Assembly: GCF_016920785.2 (NCBI RefSeq)
Contig: NW_024609857.1
Coordinates: 194,383,027-194,447,026 of the forward strand
Direction of reading: 5' to 3'
Length of the DNA stretch: 64,000 bases
Source of the DNA: Ixodes scapularis
Lineage: Eukaryota; Arthropoda; Arachnida; Ixodida; Ixodidae
The number at the start of each line of letters is the position of its first letter. Position 1 is the stretch's first letter. This document shows positions 42,900 through 54,032 of the stretch, one piece after another. The notes beneath the pieces were generated by a model. That model made no database searches and was not told the origin of the DNA. It was given only the letters and a program-made list of their open reading frames with translations. A program made the position numbers and the translations under genes.

Positions 42900-44530
42900 C
42901 ATTGTCACTGCCATACTGCACCGAGTTCACTTCTCTGCAGTGCATGGGTCTTTGCTATCTCCCGTACAATGGCTCTGCCACATAGCGCCACTGGCTGGAA
43001 TGAGCGGTAATGAGCAAACTGAGTGTCGTGCACATTGACACAATTGGCATCATGGCGCTTGCCCCCTAAAGTTGACTTTCCCTCAACCGATTCGTTGGCC
43101 TTCCCCCGTGCTGCGGCTTCTCTGCAGCATTTCCAGTTGCACCAATGTGCAAAACATAGGATTTTCTCATCGGCGCCAATTGCACATTCATGCTCATAGG
43201 TTTTGGGTGTGCATTTCAATTGGAACAGGCCTGCCATTTCCAGCAGGGGACAAAGGCCTGTTTGAACCTTCAACGTGCGTGGGTCAAATGATTGTTTAGG
43301 TAAGTTTTCTCGATTTCATATTCATAATGCGTGCCCGAAAAGTATCATCTACATGTGCTGGATGATCTTCCGAGCACCGTAGCTTACGTTGCCACCATAA
43401 TTCGGATGATATTTAACTTTTTTCGACGCTTGAGCGGTCTCCGCGATTTCGTGTCGCGTCGCAGTTCTGAGGGATGCTGGCTGCTTTTGGGAAACGATCG
43501 CTATCGCTTGTGGAGGCTGTTTGTTCAAGCCTTGCGTAAATGCAAGCCGCTATCTCGAGAATCCCGTGAATGTTCTGCGATACCGGAGCACTGCAGAGAC
43601 GTTGATCAGATTGTTTCAAAAGTTCGCGTTGCTATCGGCGAGCCCTTCGGACACGCTGTAAATGCCAGGCGCGCTAAACTGAGCTCTGCTGTCAAACGCT
43701 TGGATACGGATCTTAGAACGAACGCCTTGAATGTGTTCGGGACGGCGACACGCGTGAAGAATTGGATGGTTTTTACTTTGACGTGTCGTCTCGTCCTTTC
43801 TCACGCTTGCGACAGCGTATCTTGGTCAGCGCGCGCTGGCTTTTTGCGCTGCGTCTAGCGGGATGGCGCGGTTGGGGTGCTGGCGTTTAGCGGGTTTCAG
43901 CGGGTTCTTAGAACACGCTCCAAGCTGGGCGTCGTCGTAGCGCTCGCGTACGGCGTGTGCCCCGCGCCAGCCTGCTCTGCTTGTCGTCAGTGTTCAGGCG
44001 CGCGAGCCTAGAGTTGCTTAAAAGTGTTGACAGGACCCTGTTAGGCAAAGCTCGTCACTTCCGTTGTTTCCTCCCTTACGGGCCCTGCATATATGTCTAG
44101 CCTTGCGAGCCACACAGGGTACTACTACTGTAGCTAATGAAGATTATTATTGTTTGCCTTAATGGCGTTTTAGTTTACCCCGGTCGTATTCGTGACTTCT
44201 AGAACCCGGGGGTGCACACATACTTTACATGGCTGAGGAAAGAGGTTATATGTAAGCAGTGATAGAGTGCAGGCGAGCTGGTAATTAATCGACATCTTGT
44301 AAACCCTGAGATGTTCGTTCGTTTTTTTAGTGTTCCCCATATCAGGGTTTGCAAGATATAGGTTATACGATTTGATTAAAATGCTCAAGAAAGTTGCAGT
44401 GTAAAAATCGCACACCTGGCAGGTGCTCTCGCTTGTATAGTGGACAGCTCGCAATGAAAACTCACACGTCTGTCCTTTTTCGCACTCCGAAAACGGAAGC
44501 TTTGCCATGGTCAGCACATTAACATTCTGT
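42900..44530. other. Unassigned; one 175-codon frame and candidate splice sites
   Basis: A donor GTAAGT after TTTAG at 43303 and a 175-codon plus frame (43331-43858) are present, but no domain is recognised and the frame is matched by open frames on the other strand. The stretch near 44410-44450 (CAGGTGCTCTCGCTTGTATA) recurs at 45945-45965. 43880-44110 is GC-rich without features. Confidence 0.25.
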
Positions 44531-45185
44531 GGTGCTTAGCTGGTGGGGGCAGTAATGTAGGAAGGGGAAGGGGGGCGGCAAGCAAACAATTTTCAAGATG
44601 CAATTGCTCCCCCCCCCCCCCACGCACACACACACAGATGTTCAAAACTTCCGCTGCTGCCGCACCCAAAACAGCCATGACATCTATCGTCTACTTACAA
44701 ACGTGCACATCATCCTATTAAAAAAAAAAAAAATCTACAGTAACAAATGGCTGGGGACCAGCGGCATACCAACTTGTTTTTGAGTGAGGGGGCAAACGAC
44801 CCCCCCCCCCCCCCCCCCCGAGCCGGGGGTTCGGTGCCCTTGGTATCCCTTCGGCGCCGCCGGCCAGTGTTTGCCCTGCCCAGTGGCGACTGTTTAAGGG
44901 GGGGGGGGGGGGGGGGGCTGCAAAACACATTCCTTGCCCCCCCCGGTTGGTACGCCCATGCCAGGGACTTTTCAAGCATTCCCTCATCTATTAGTGTTGA
45001 AAATCTTCAGAAGACGTGTATAGTCTTGTGCTGAGGTCATGGGGGCAGTGGCATAGGAAAGGGGGGTTCTTTTTTTTTTTTTAATAATATTGTTTACTGG
45101 AAATGACTGATTTTCCTGCAGCCCCCCCCCCCCCCTTTTCCTATGCCACTGCCCCCATCACCTAAGCACAAGACAATACACTTGA
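44530..45185. repeat. Cluster of homopolymer-bearing MITE-like hairpins
   Basis: At least two elements. About 44761-44960 has ends CAGCGGCATACCAAC and, complemented, CATGGGCGTACCAACC, with C and G runs of about 22 bases inside and similar flanking octamers (CTGGGGAC and CCAGGGAC). 45014-45185 is a hairpin whose arms carry GGGGGCAGTGGCATAGGAAA and complement, continuing outward through CTTGTGCT. A third relative begins at 44545 (GGGGGCAGTAATGTAGGAAG). Confidence 0.6.
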
Positions 45186-45764
45186 GAAATTGCACGCTGC
45201 TCTAGTTTCTTTTTTTTTTTTTTTCGTCAATAAAAATATTTAACCCTACCAAAAAAATTATCGCCAAAACTTTTTTTTATTTTCTTTCCTTTTTTTTTGG
45301 GGGGGGGGGGGCTGGGGTGACGTGTTTGGGATTCTCTAAGTTTTGGAGGGGGTACAAGATACCCACCCCTTTCCCCTAACCCCTCCCTCCCCCTGCGACA
45401 AACTCATACACATGGATTGCCTGTGTCCGATCCCCGTGGCGTGAGTACCGTTTAATCTGAAGTGCACCACCCAATGCTAATTAATTTTGTTTTAATAAAA
45501 GCAAAAACATTTGCTTAAAATTATTATAATTCTGAAACCAGAACCACCAATATTTTTATAAACTCGTCGAGGCTCAAAGCCAGTGTCATTCACAACACAA
45601 AGTTGAGAACTTCTAAACCACTCTGTTCATAGCGCGACAAAATCGCACCACACGCGAAGTGCAGATAAATAAAATCCAACACACTCAACGGCTTCGTGCC
45701 AACGCCTTCGTACCCTGATCTCCTAGTACCCCCGTACAGCGTCCGCGCCTCCGCACGCAATCCG
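45186..45764. other. Low-complexity and unassigned
   Basis: T, A and G runs at 45205-45320 and a C/T-rich block to 45410. After that no repeat or gene is seen. Confidence 0.35.
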
Positions 45765-45930
45765 CACTCCCACTAGAGTCTACTCACACACTTTGAGTGC
45801 GGATAAGAATCCAACACAATCCGCACTCGGAGTGCGGATAAGAATCCAAAATTATTCACACTCGGAGTGCGGATTAGAATCCACCACTATCCACACTCGG
45901 TGTGCGAATAGGGACAGCCACAAGCCAACT
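45765..45930. repeat. Tandem repeat of about 40 bp built on a small palindrome
   Basis: Units contain CACACTCGGAGTGCGGAT followed by AAGAATCCA. Each centre (CACTCGGAGTG) is self-complementary. About four units, progressively diverged. Confidence 0.75.
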
Positions 45931-46115
45931 CCCACACCTGCCAGGCGCTCTCGCTTGTACAGTGGAGACACATTCAAATCAAGGAGATCCAGCTTTGAAT
46001 GTGAAGGCTTCCTACTTCAACTTTTAAATACTTGAGGTTCTGTTAAAATTGAAGGGAGTCTCTTAAAGCATTTTTGGAACCATGTCCAAAACCCAGTGCT
46101 GGGTACAATTTTAGA

Positions 46116-46296
46116 CTAAAAGGCTGGTCCACACTGTTGCTACCCGCTACGACTGAGTCTGACAAAACCAGTCTTCAAGCCTCTTGTGACAGCTTATGAT
46201 CATGCTGCGCAGCAGCAATGTTATTCGTAAGCAACTTAAAACCCTGTTTTGTTCAACTTGGTCATAGTCGGTTGCAACAGTGTGAACCAGCTTTAA
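46116..46296. mobile_element. TTAA-type palindromic MITE, older copy
   Basis: Relative of 9231-9419. The left end AAGGCTGGTCCACACTGTTG is complementary to the right end AACAGTGTGAACCAGCTT, flanked by CTAA (mutated) and TTAA (46293-46296). Internal arms around CAGTCTTCAAGCCTCTTGTG are also retained. Confidence 0.7.
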
Positions 46297-46717
46297 CACC
46301 TTAGGTGAATGTAGTCAACAGTAGCTTCGGGATAAACTTGCACATTGTACTACCCCAAAGTATTTTGACAACATCTCCGGTGTGGATTCTTGATTTCTAT
46401 CTCAGCACTACAGAACACGTCAAAAGGCTTGTTGATTGCTGTGCATGTGCCTATCAAGCGAGCTGTGCTATTTCTAGGTGGTGTTTAATTTGTTTTGAAG
46501 TTCCCTGGATCTTTTAAGGGACCGGTAGGTATCTAAGCTCCATATGTACACTGTTCTTAATACAATTACTTCATGCAGAAGTTAATCTTTCTTATTTGGT
46601 TGAGTTTAATGGTGGTGTCTTCATGGTCTTTGCACTGTCGACGACAAGAGAAGCGTCATGTTGCACTTGTTCTTTTGTTGATCCGTGAAGCAAGTTCTGG
46701 TTTCTTTTTTGTTCCAG

Positions 46718-46781
46718 AATGTCAGTCTGAGTCTTATTCATGATGTTGCAGGAAGTCTGTATGATGACGAAAAAACTGCAG
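46718..46781 (+). CDS. Exon of an unidentified plus-strand gene (exon A, 64 nt)
   Basis: A pyrimidine-rich acceptor (TTTCTTTTTTGTTCCAG) precedes 46718. The open frame reads NVSLSLIHDVAGSLYDDEKT, then A and one extra base before the donor GTGACT at 46782. The leftover G joins the first two bases of the exon at 49721 to form Val. Earlier exons were not found. The protein is not recognised. Confidence 0.45.
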
Positions 46782-47722
46782 GTGACTAGAAGCTGCCGAT
46801 GAGCTGCTAGTCCGGATGGCAGCTATCAACACGGCAAGGGCCTGCAGGTGCATCAGCCCTCCCCCCGTTCCTCTACTGCCATTGGAGACGGGATGCTTTG
46901 TAAAAGGTGAAACAGGGCCCTTGCACTGCTTCCACAGCGCCCTGCTGGATTTATTTCACATTTTGATTTTCAAAACAAACAACATTACAAACTGTAAAAT
47001 ACCGAACAAACGCCCACTCTAAATTGGAGATAATCATAGAGAGCTGGGGGTTGAGCACTTGGTAGGTATGATAGTTGGTAAGTGTTCATGGTCCCTTGCT
47101 TGGTCTGTGCACGGAATTACGAATAGCTGCATTTGCGGAGCTAGTTAATTATGCAAACACAAAAAAACAAAGCGCGACCTTTTTTTTTTTTATTTTTACA
47201 AAGAAGCATTTTGAAAAGTATTCGATTAGCATTGGCTGTTACTAAAGCCTTCAATTTACTCTTCCGAGTTAAAACAAAAGAGCAACCCATCTTTTCTTGT
47301 ACACCACTTTCTGTGGCAATAAAAAGAAAGCTAGGGGGGGGGGCAGGCAAGTGCAAATGGCTCTGTGTTAGCGCACCACGTAGTTCTGAACTTCTTTTGG
47401 TCTCGGTTTGAGTTTGGGTTTTGGCATGTCAACCACGCAGATGCTAGAGTGCATCTTTTTTGTACGAGGATTGCAGTTGAGGGAGTTGAATTGGGATTGC
47501 AGGCACATTCACATCTCTTTACTTTCGGGTTACCCTGCACTGCCCGAAGGCATTATTGCAGGGGGGGTGAGGGGAGGGGAGGTATGTAGTCAGTCGTGAA
47601 GGTAGAAATACGCCCGTGCATATGTACAAAAAAAAAAGAAGAAATGCAGGCACACAGGTAAACACATTCAAAAACAAAAGCGAGCCCAGAATAAGTTAAA
47701 AGCCACATTGGTTGCTCACATT

Positions 47723-47892
47723 CTATAGTCGGTGACAGGTCAATAAGGTAGTGGAAGCTGCTCCCACCTTTTTCCACTATAGCAGACTGAACCCTGGAGA
47801 GGAGGCGCCCTCCTTTCCAGCGTTTGCTCTGCTAAAGGGGAAAGAGGTGGGAGGAGCTTTCACTTCATTCTTGACCTGTCACCGACTATAGG
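47723..47892. mobile_element. Palindromic MITE
   Basis: Ends TATAGTCGGTGACAGGTCAA and, at the right, its complement TTGACCTGTCACCGACTATA. Inner arms CTCCCACCTTTTTCC and GGGAAAGAGGTGGGAG pair as well. TA or CTATA could be the target. It lies in the presumed intron. Confidence 0.75.
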
Positions 47893-47959
47893 TACCTGCC
47901 AACGTTCCATGTTCTTCGACGTAAGCCAACACTTTGACCAGTAGGATGAATTGGGCTGT

Positions 47960-48870
47960 TGTATATTGGGTGTATCAAGGAGGGGCCAGGCTCTTTAAAT
48001 CGACTGCAAAATTCGGTTTCTTAACCTATCGCACTACGACTTTGTGCAGCGTTGCTCAGGGATGGTGCATTTTTTTTGTAAAATTTGCAAAGAGCGAACT
48101 TACCTGAGGAAAAAGTAAAGAAAGAAAAAGGCTTAGCTCCTATGAAAATGCGAAGAAGCCAAAGGTCTTCAAACAATATGGCGCCGTTTCACTAGAGAGA
48201 CAAAAGATGGCGCAAGGGGTCACGACGCCAACTGCGCCAACGTACGAGCATACGGCGCCGAAAGCTGGCGTCTTTAGCAGACAATCTTTTCGACTCAAAA
48301 GTGGCACGAGCTTTTCTGATATCAGTTGCCAATGCATTATTTTATTATCCTTACTGATAAAACATATTGAATGGACACATAATCGATTAGAAAAGTGGTT
48401 TGTTGGGATATTTTGGCTGTTTTTTTCCGAGTACCGATGTCATCTGCTTTGCAGTTCCTTGTTGTTACCGCGCCTGTTTTTGTTTCTGCGACTGTCGCCG
48501 CCTGCGGAATGCACTCTACTTTTGAGTTAAAAAGATTGTCTGCTAAAGACGCCAGCTTTCGGTGCCGTATGCTCGTTCGTTGGCGCAGTTGGCATTGTGG
48601 CCGCTTGCGCCATCTCTTGTCTCCGGTGCGAAATGGTGCCGTATTGTTCGAAAACCTTTGCCTTCGCCGCATTTCCATAGGAGCTAAGCCTTTTTCTTTC
48701 TTTACTTTTTCCTCAGGTAAGTTTGCTCTTTGCAAATTTTACAAAAAAGTGCACCATCTGTGGGCAGCGCTGCAGAAGTCATAGCGCGATAGGGTAAGAA
48801 ACCGAATTTTCCAGTCAGTTTAAAGAGCCTGGCCACTCCTTGATACACCCAGTAGTTACCAGATATGTGT
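47960..48870. repeat. Large inverted repeat, arms of about 340 bp
   Basis: Left arm (about 47960-48310) and right arm (about 48525-48870) pair through GGGTGTATCAAGGAG, TTTGCAAAGAGC, ACCTGAGGAAAAAGTAAAG, GGCTTAGCTCCTATG and GGCGTCTTTAGCAGACAATC. The centre is near 48420. Both arms carry TTTTTCCTCAG/GTAAGTT pointing outward, so each arm presents overlapping acceptor- and donor-like signals. Frames at 48207-48784 lie within it and are not taken as genes. Confidence 0.8.
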
Positions 48871-49720
48871 ACAGGTCACTCATGCAGTTGTTAATGACCA
48901 TTGGTACCCAACTCAACCTCGTGCAGGGTGTCTATGAACTGGAAAAATGGTAATGTTGAGGATGTTGGCGATTGCAAAAGCCTGAAGATTTCCACCCTAA
49001 TCACCATCGATCAGGGATATTCAGCCTTTCTTTGTCTGAATGTCAGCAAAAGACACGTGTGGTGTGACACATAAACCTTCCTACTCAGGAACTCAGCCAG
49101 CTTGCCAATGTAAATCTCTGCTTGGAAACTATAGAGTCTTGGGAGAATCCAGAGATACAATTTAATCTCGAAATGTATGAAAAACACAAACTTCTGTACT
49201 CTAAATGAAGTGCTGCTGCTTATGGCAGTGCTGCTTATGGCAGTGCTGCTTATGGCAGATTTGTGGAATGGTTTCATAGTGCGACAGGTTGTCTCTAGAG
49301 CTACCCATTTGCTCCTGAATGGACTTTCCATGGGATTTTTTTACAGGCTGTGAACATCATGGCTATTGAGGTAGTTTCTGCTGCGGGGAAGAGAATATCC
49401 CTCAGCTTGGCAGTCCACAGAAGCTTTAGCAGCCAGGATTTTGGATGTTGCGAGAGCAATGACGTTTGCCTTTAGTTCATATTTTTTGCCAGAAATTGTA
49501 CAACCAACCGCCAGGGTTGTCTCATCCGACAGCAGGGCATGCCGGCTACTGTTGCGTCATTTAATGCTGTCGCTTAGAGACCACCTTAATGAGTGGGGGG
49601 TATAGAATGCTAGAACGCAGAGGTGCATTCCAGACACCATGCTGTAGCATCTGCTGCTGGGATGTTCTGATTGGTTCTCATTGCAGTCATTACAATTTTC
49701 AGATTGTTTCTTTTCTTCAG
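48871..49720. other. Unassigned intronic sequence with an 18-bp triplicate
   Basis: GCTGCTTATGGCAGT is repeated three times at 49210-49258 with an 18-bp period. Otherwise unremarkable. Confidence 0.4.
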
Positions 49721-49864
49721 TGGGAGCTCATGAAGGTGGCACTGTGCACAGAGGGACGGAGTGGCTGACAGTGAGCTGCCCAAGACAACCTGCTGGCTCT
49801 CGTGACCATCTCCGAAAGCCTCTGGATGGGCTAATTGACAGGCGTGCCTGGACATTTATAAACG
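49721..49864 (+). CDS. Exon of an unidentified plus-strand gene (exon B, 144 nt)
   Basis: Strong acceptor (TTGTTTCTTTTCTTCAG) before 49721 and donor GTAAAC at 49865. Read after exon A, it gives V-GAHEGGTVHRGTEWLTVSC, then PRQPAGSRDHLRKPLDGLI and DRRAWTFIN, with one base left over. No known domain. The exon is a multiple of three and keeps phase 1 on both sides. Confidence 0.5.
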
Positions 49865-52322
49865 GTAAACACAATCTAGACTACCTTTGAATTACGCCTT
49901 GGTCTAACTGCTGTTGCCAGGATACCGTGTTTGGCTGCTAGAATTGAACTGGATATGCTAAGCGGCACATGTTGCCAAGTAGGGACATGCTGGGACGCTT
50001 ATCCACAAACTGCGCTTCCCAGTCCATGAGCCACCAAAGACCCAGCCAAAGAGATCCCGAGTCAAGTCAAAGTTTTTTGTTAATCTTGCTAGTAGCAGCG
50101 TCGTAGTCGTTAATTAAAATGTCAGCGTTGCCTTCCTCATTGCGGCACACCGAGCAAAGCAGAGCGAAAGAACGGAGATAAAGACTACCAAAAGTGACGT
50201 CATTAGCAGGGTCCGACAACCCTTGCTTGCCAATAGGCTGACTTGGGGATGCCAACGATGATGTCACAAAGCTTTGGACAGGTTACATTTGGAAGAAAGG
50301 CTAAGTGCATGCCCTGCTATAATTGCTGCACATATTCAAAATAAATGCAGTTTACAATGTCTTTTGCCCAAGTTTAGTGCGATTACTGAATTAACGAGCC
50401 AAAATGCAAAAGTCTGCTCCTAACTCAGATTTCTTACAAAGTGCTTCAAGCTCCCTTTAATGCTAGTTTGACTTATTTGCACAAGCCTGTGCCAGTGCAC
50501 AAACTAGAGCCTATACATTGCTGTACTATTTTACATTTAATGCACTGCCAAAGGAAAAGGTTCAGATACAATTAAGTCCAAGCAGCTAAACCATTAATTT
50601 GAATGTGACATACAGTAGACTCTCATTATTTCAAACTCAAGGAAGCCACGAATTTTGCATGAATTATCAAAAGCTCAAATTATCAGAAGTTCATCTAAAT
50701 ATGTTGCAAGATAAATTATGATTTTCTATATGGATGGCTACACATACAAAACAGATATTTCATGATTTCCTCTACACAGGCCCATTAATCATAAGCTGGC
50801 ATGCCATTCATGAAACATTGGTAAAATTTATGACACAAGTTTATTCAACCCTCAAAAATGTTGTTGATCAGGGACTGTTTAGACAGCACATGACACCTTA
50901 AAACAAGATTAAGTTTGTTCAACCAGAAAAAAGTTGTCTATTAGGGACTGTTAAGCAGGGACCCATGAGTAATGGAAACGGGCATTGTGCTGCAATTTCT
51001 ATAGCAACTTGCATGAACACTGCGATATAAAGCCATGCCGCCACATCACAGCATCCTTGAAAATTGATATGGAAACTGCCGTGCGGCGCCCGTTTTTGCC
51101 GCTCATGTGTCCTCTGCTTCAGAGACGTATATAGAGATAGTTTAACCATTCATTTGGATGTATAGAAGGCAAATGAGGAGGCGCCTTTCGCTTAAGGTGG
51201 GCTGGGCATGTTCCAGAGCATTTTCACAAATTTGTATGTGACCAACCAGCAGCCGCGCATAATATCCTGGCAGTGGTTGTGAGAAACAAAATAATGAGCT
51301 CGTCGGAGTAACTCTCGGTGACTGGGGTGCAGTGATGTTTTGATCGTGGTCATGCAAAATCACGGTGGAAGATATAGAAAATATCAAAAACGTGCGCAAC
51401 CTGCTGAACGATTGACGTATTCCGTACACCAGGCGTCGAAGCGATCAGACTCCATTTGAGCAAAACAGAAATCAAGCGGAACATTAGTTTCCTACATCTA
51501 CTTGCATAACCATAATCGAAACGGTGCATGAACCATACGTTCAACCATAAAGAGTTACTACATTTAACTCCAATGCACTTATCAAAACCGTTTCTCGCTA
51601 CCATAGCTAGGGGATTATTTTCAGCTTCTGGTTGGCCAAGAGAGATTGTCGAACCCTCTATCTGTGTCTGATGCAGGCCTTGGCTCTGCTTGCTTCTTTC
51701 ATATACCAAGATCTATATGTACGGCTCTGCTCTGCTTTAGCCCTGTAGAGTGTGCTTTTTACTGAACACCAGTGCACCGCAGGAAAACAAAGCTTGTGAA
51801 AGCAAGCTTCACAGGTGCTGCTTCTCCGCAGTGCACCGGTGCTCGGAAAGAAGTGAGCTCAACGGGGCCGCGAGAACAAAAAGTATGAATTACACGAAAA
51901 CGTCGTTCAAATTAAGCGGCTAATGAATACATTGAAAACGTAGCGGGACAGCCCAAGTTTTGAAATTTGTTTGACTTAACCAGAGGTATTAAATCTCAGA
52001 GTTTGAATTATCGTGAGCCTACTGTATACTCTAAAGGAGATATGGCTCACTTGATTGTGCTTAATATCACTGAATGGTTATGCAAATTTTAATTTGCGAG
52101 TTTTATTTCTCAAGCACTTGGTGTCTTGGGTATTCAAATCAATGCAAATTTTTACTTTGGTTCAATTTATGGGAGTTTTGTTTTATATATCATGTGCAGT
52201 AGAAAGGTGGGGAGCTGGGCTAGGTAGTAAACACGTTGCTTGCTGATGTTAACCATGTATGTCATATACAGCTTGTTGTGATTGTCTATTGATTTCGAAT
52301 CCTCTTCTGCTCTTTATTTCAG
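49865..52322 (+). other. Presumed intron containing a pogo-like MITE
   Basis: Spans 2.46 kb between exons B and C. Apart from the element at 50613-52024, the rest (49865-50612, 52025-52322) has no feature I can support. Confidence 0.4.
50613..52024. mobile_element. 1.4-kb Tc1/mariner (Tigger/pogo-like) element
   Basis: TIR CAGTAGACTCTCATTATTTC and, complemented, CAGTAGGCTCACGATAATTC, both continuing to CAAACTC, each beside TA (50611-50612 and 52025-52026). Such CAGTxGACTCTCxxTAATTCGAA ends are typical of Tigger/pogo. The interior encodes no recognised transposase (longest frame 119 codons, minus 51350-51709). Confidence 0.75.
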
Positions 52323-52490
52323 GCTGCTCTTATATGCACCATGAAGATATCGAAGAGGTCTCCAATTGAAGGACAACTATAAGCACAAGCATGGAGGGGC
52401 ATCTAGATGGCGAGCGCAAGGACAACTGTAATGTAAAATTTCTCCCAACTTAAAGCAAGGCATGCCTTCTTCCAATAAAGGCATTGTGGC
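52323..52490 (+). CDS. Terminal exon of an unidentified plus-strand gene (exon C) with 3' UTR
   Basis: Acceptor TCTTTATTTCAG precedes 52323. Joined in phase to exon B the frame reads N-G-CSYMHHEDIEEVSN and stops at TGA 52367-52369. AATAAA at 52474-52479, in a short 3' UTR, completes a plausible gene end. The three exons give an 84-residue C-terminal stretch of unknown function. Phase agreement across two introns is the main support. Confidence 0.5.
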
Positions 52491-52737
52491 AAAACTTCTT
52501 AATTGGTTCGTTTGTTCAGCTGTCATCTCTACAAACAGCTGATCTCACACAAACAAAATCCTGGCAATGAGTAGTAGAGGTTGTGTGCTCTTTTTCTTGT
52601 TGAACTCTTGTTGTTTTGTGTAGGGATAAAAAATTATACAGGTTAATATATTGAATGACAGAGCCTATGAACTCTCCATACCAATCCATACCTCAAAAGT
52701 TTCATGTGACTTCGGCTTGCTTGAACATGGAAGCTGT

Positions 52738-52952
52738 TTGCACTAAATAACGGAGCACTAGACCTTTCCGTCTTCTTGAAGCCCATAGCTACGAGCCATC
52801 TGCACCTCCGATACGTCAGGTGACACCCCTGGCAAAGGTATAGCCCTTCCAGGGGAGTCGCCTGATGTATCGGAGGTGCGGGTGGTACGGATGGCTCGTA
52901 ACTTTGGCCTTATCTAAGGCCGAAAGGTATAGTGCTTCATTATTTAGTGCCG
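52738..52952. mobile_element. Palindromic MITE
   Basis: Ends GCACTAAATAACGGAGCACT and complement of GCTTCATTATTTAGTGC. Inner arms GGCTCGTA/TACGAGCC, GCACCTCCGATACGTCAGG and CCTGATGTATCGGAGGTGC pair well. Target duplication was not resolved. Confidence 0.75.
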
Positions 52953-53280
52953 GCAGCTTTCATAATTCCTACGGATAGCCCTCTGTAGTGAGCTACAGAC
53001 ATTCCGTCATTTTACGAAATTATGTGCCTTATTTTTACAGACTGTCCAGTTTCTAGATTACGGGAAATCTTGCCGGCACTATGGAACCCGGAACGTTTAC
53101 CCATAAAATTGAGTGAAATTTTTTTGCAGTGCTCCCATACCCCTTGTCCAAGTCGAAGATGGTCAGACATCTCCGATTCCCTCTAAAATGAAGCATCCGT
53201 TTCCATTGAAAATAAAGACTTTCACATTTGATGTCGTAGTACGTCATTCGCATTCTTACGTATTTCAAGAAGACATTTAA
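52953..53280. other. Unassigned
   Basis: An 85-codon minus frame (53053-53310) has no motif. Nothing else found. Confidence 0.3.
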
Positions 53281-53520
53281 ATCCCAAAATGGTTCAACGA
53301 TAACGGCCACAAAACATTTTGAAAGACGGCTGTAAAACGGTTTCGAAAGACGGCCGAAAAACGGTTGACGACATCGGTCACAAAACGGTTGGCGATATCG
53401 GTCTCAAAACTTTCCCCGTTATCGGTTCAAGTTATTGGACCGATCTGGAGCCGGGGTGCAAATCATTATTGGACCGTTATTTCCTAAAACTTTGACCGAT
53501 ATTTTTCCGTTATTGGTCCA
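53281..53520. repeat. Degenerate tandem repeat based on ACGGTTGxCGATATCGGTC
   Basis: Motifs AAAACGGTTGACGACATCGG and AAAACGGTTGGCGATATCGG recur about every 26 bp and are followed by ATTGGACCG / TTGGTCCAAT blocks. The right edge continues into TGTGCTGCCTGG. Confidence 0.55.
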
Positions 53521-53900
53521 ATATTTTTGTGCTGCCTGGGAGAGCGTGTCCTCTGGCCGCTCGGAGAAGGGAGTGTTCTGCGGGACTTAAAACTGTTCGG
53601 ACGTGCGGCCACGCACTCTGCTGCCCCACCTCCGTCCAGGCTCTCGGGAAAGTGCGGCAAGGTAAAGAACACCCTCCCCCTTGTTGTTACTAGTCTTTTT
53701 ATCTTTGTATTTAACCGAAGCCAATAAACCCTGGGTGTCCCTCTATTCTGCGTGTCCGTGTACTCCCTTCGTGAGTCCCAGCTAGCGGGTGCGGCCAGCA
53801 GTTGAACCCGGCGTAGCGGTGACTCAGATCCCCTGCGGTGTGGTGGTTTCGCGGTCGGCCTCCTATCCCGACGCCTCGTACCCCTTTGAGACCTCCACAC
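53521..53900 (+). repeat. Possible solo LTR or LTR-like 3' end
   Basis: GC-rich block with AATAAA at 53724-53729 followed by a CT/GT-rich tail, as in a retroviral-type R/U5 region. No partner LTR and no internal domains are present. It abuts DUF4806-type copy 2 at 53901. Confidence 0.3.
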
Positions 53901-54026
53901 GCTGCAGTCTTGCAGCGAAACTTTGAATGTGAGCAGCGCACTAAATTTCTGCCCAGACTGTCAGGCATGCACATCCACTGATCCATTCTGTAAAAGTCGC
54001 AGTGCCAAACAAATTGCCCCTAAATC

Positions 54027-54032
54027 TTTATT
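54027..54032 (-). terminator. Poly(A) signal of DUF4806-type copy 2
   Basis: AATAAA on the minus strand, conserved with copy 1 at 34754-34759. Confidence 0.5.

Larger units (their letters stand above)
46782..49720 (+). other. Presumed intron holding two foldback elements
   Basis: The interval between exons A and B includes the 170-bp palindrome at 47723-47892, the large inverted repeat at 47960-48870 and the 18-bp tandem at 49210-49258. No further exon with compatible phase was evident. Confidence 0.4.

Noticed and set aside
43331..43858. 175-codon plus frame as a gene
   Set aside because: No domain, no clear splice partner and competing frames on the other strand; recorded only as unassigned sequence.
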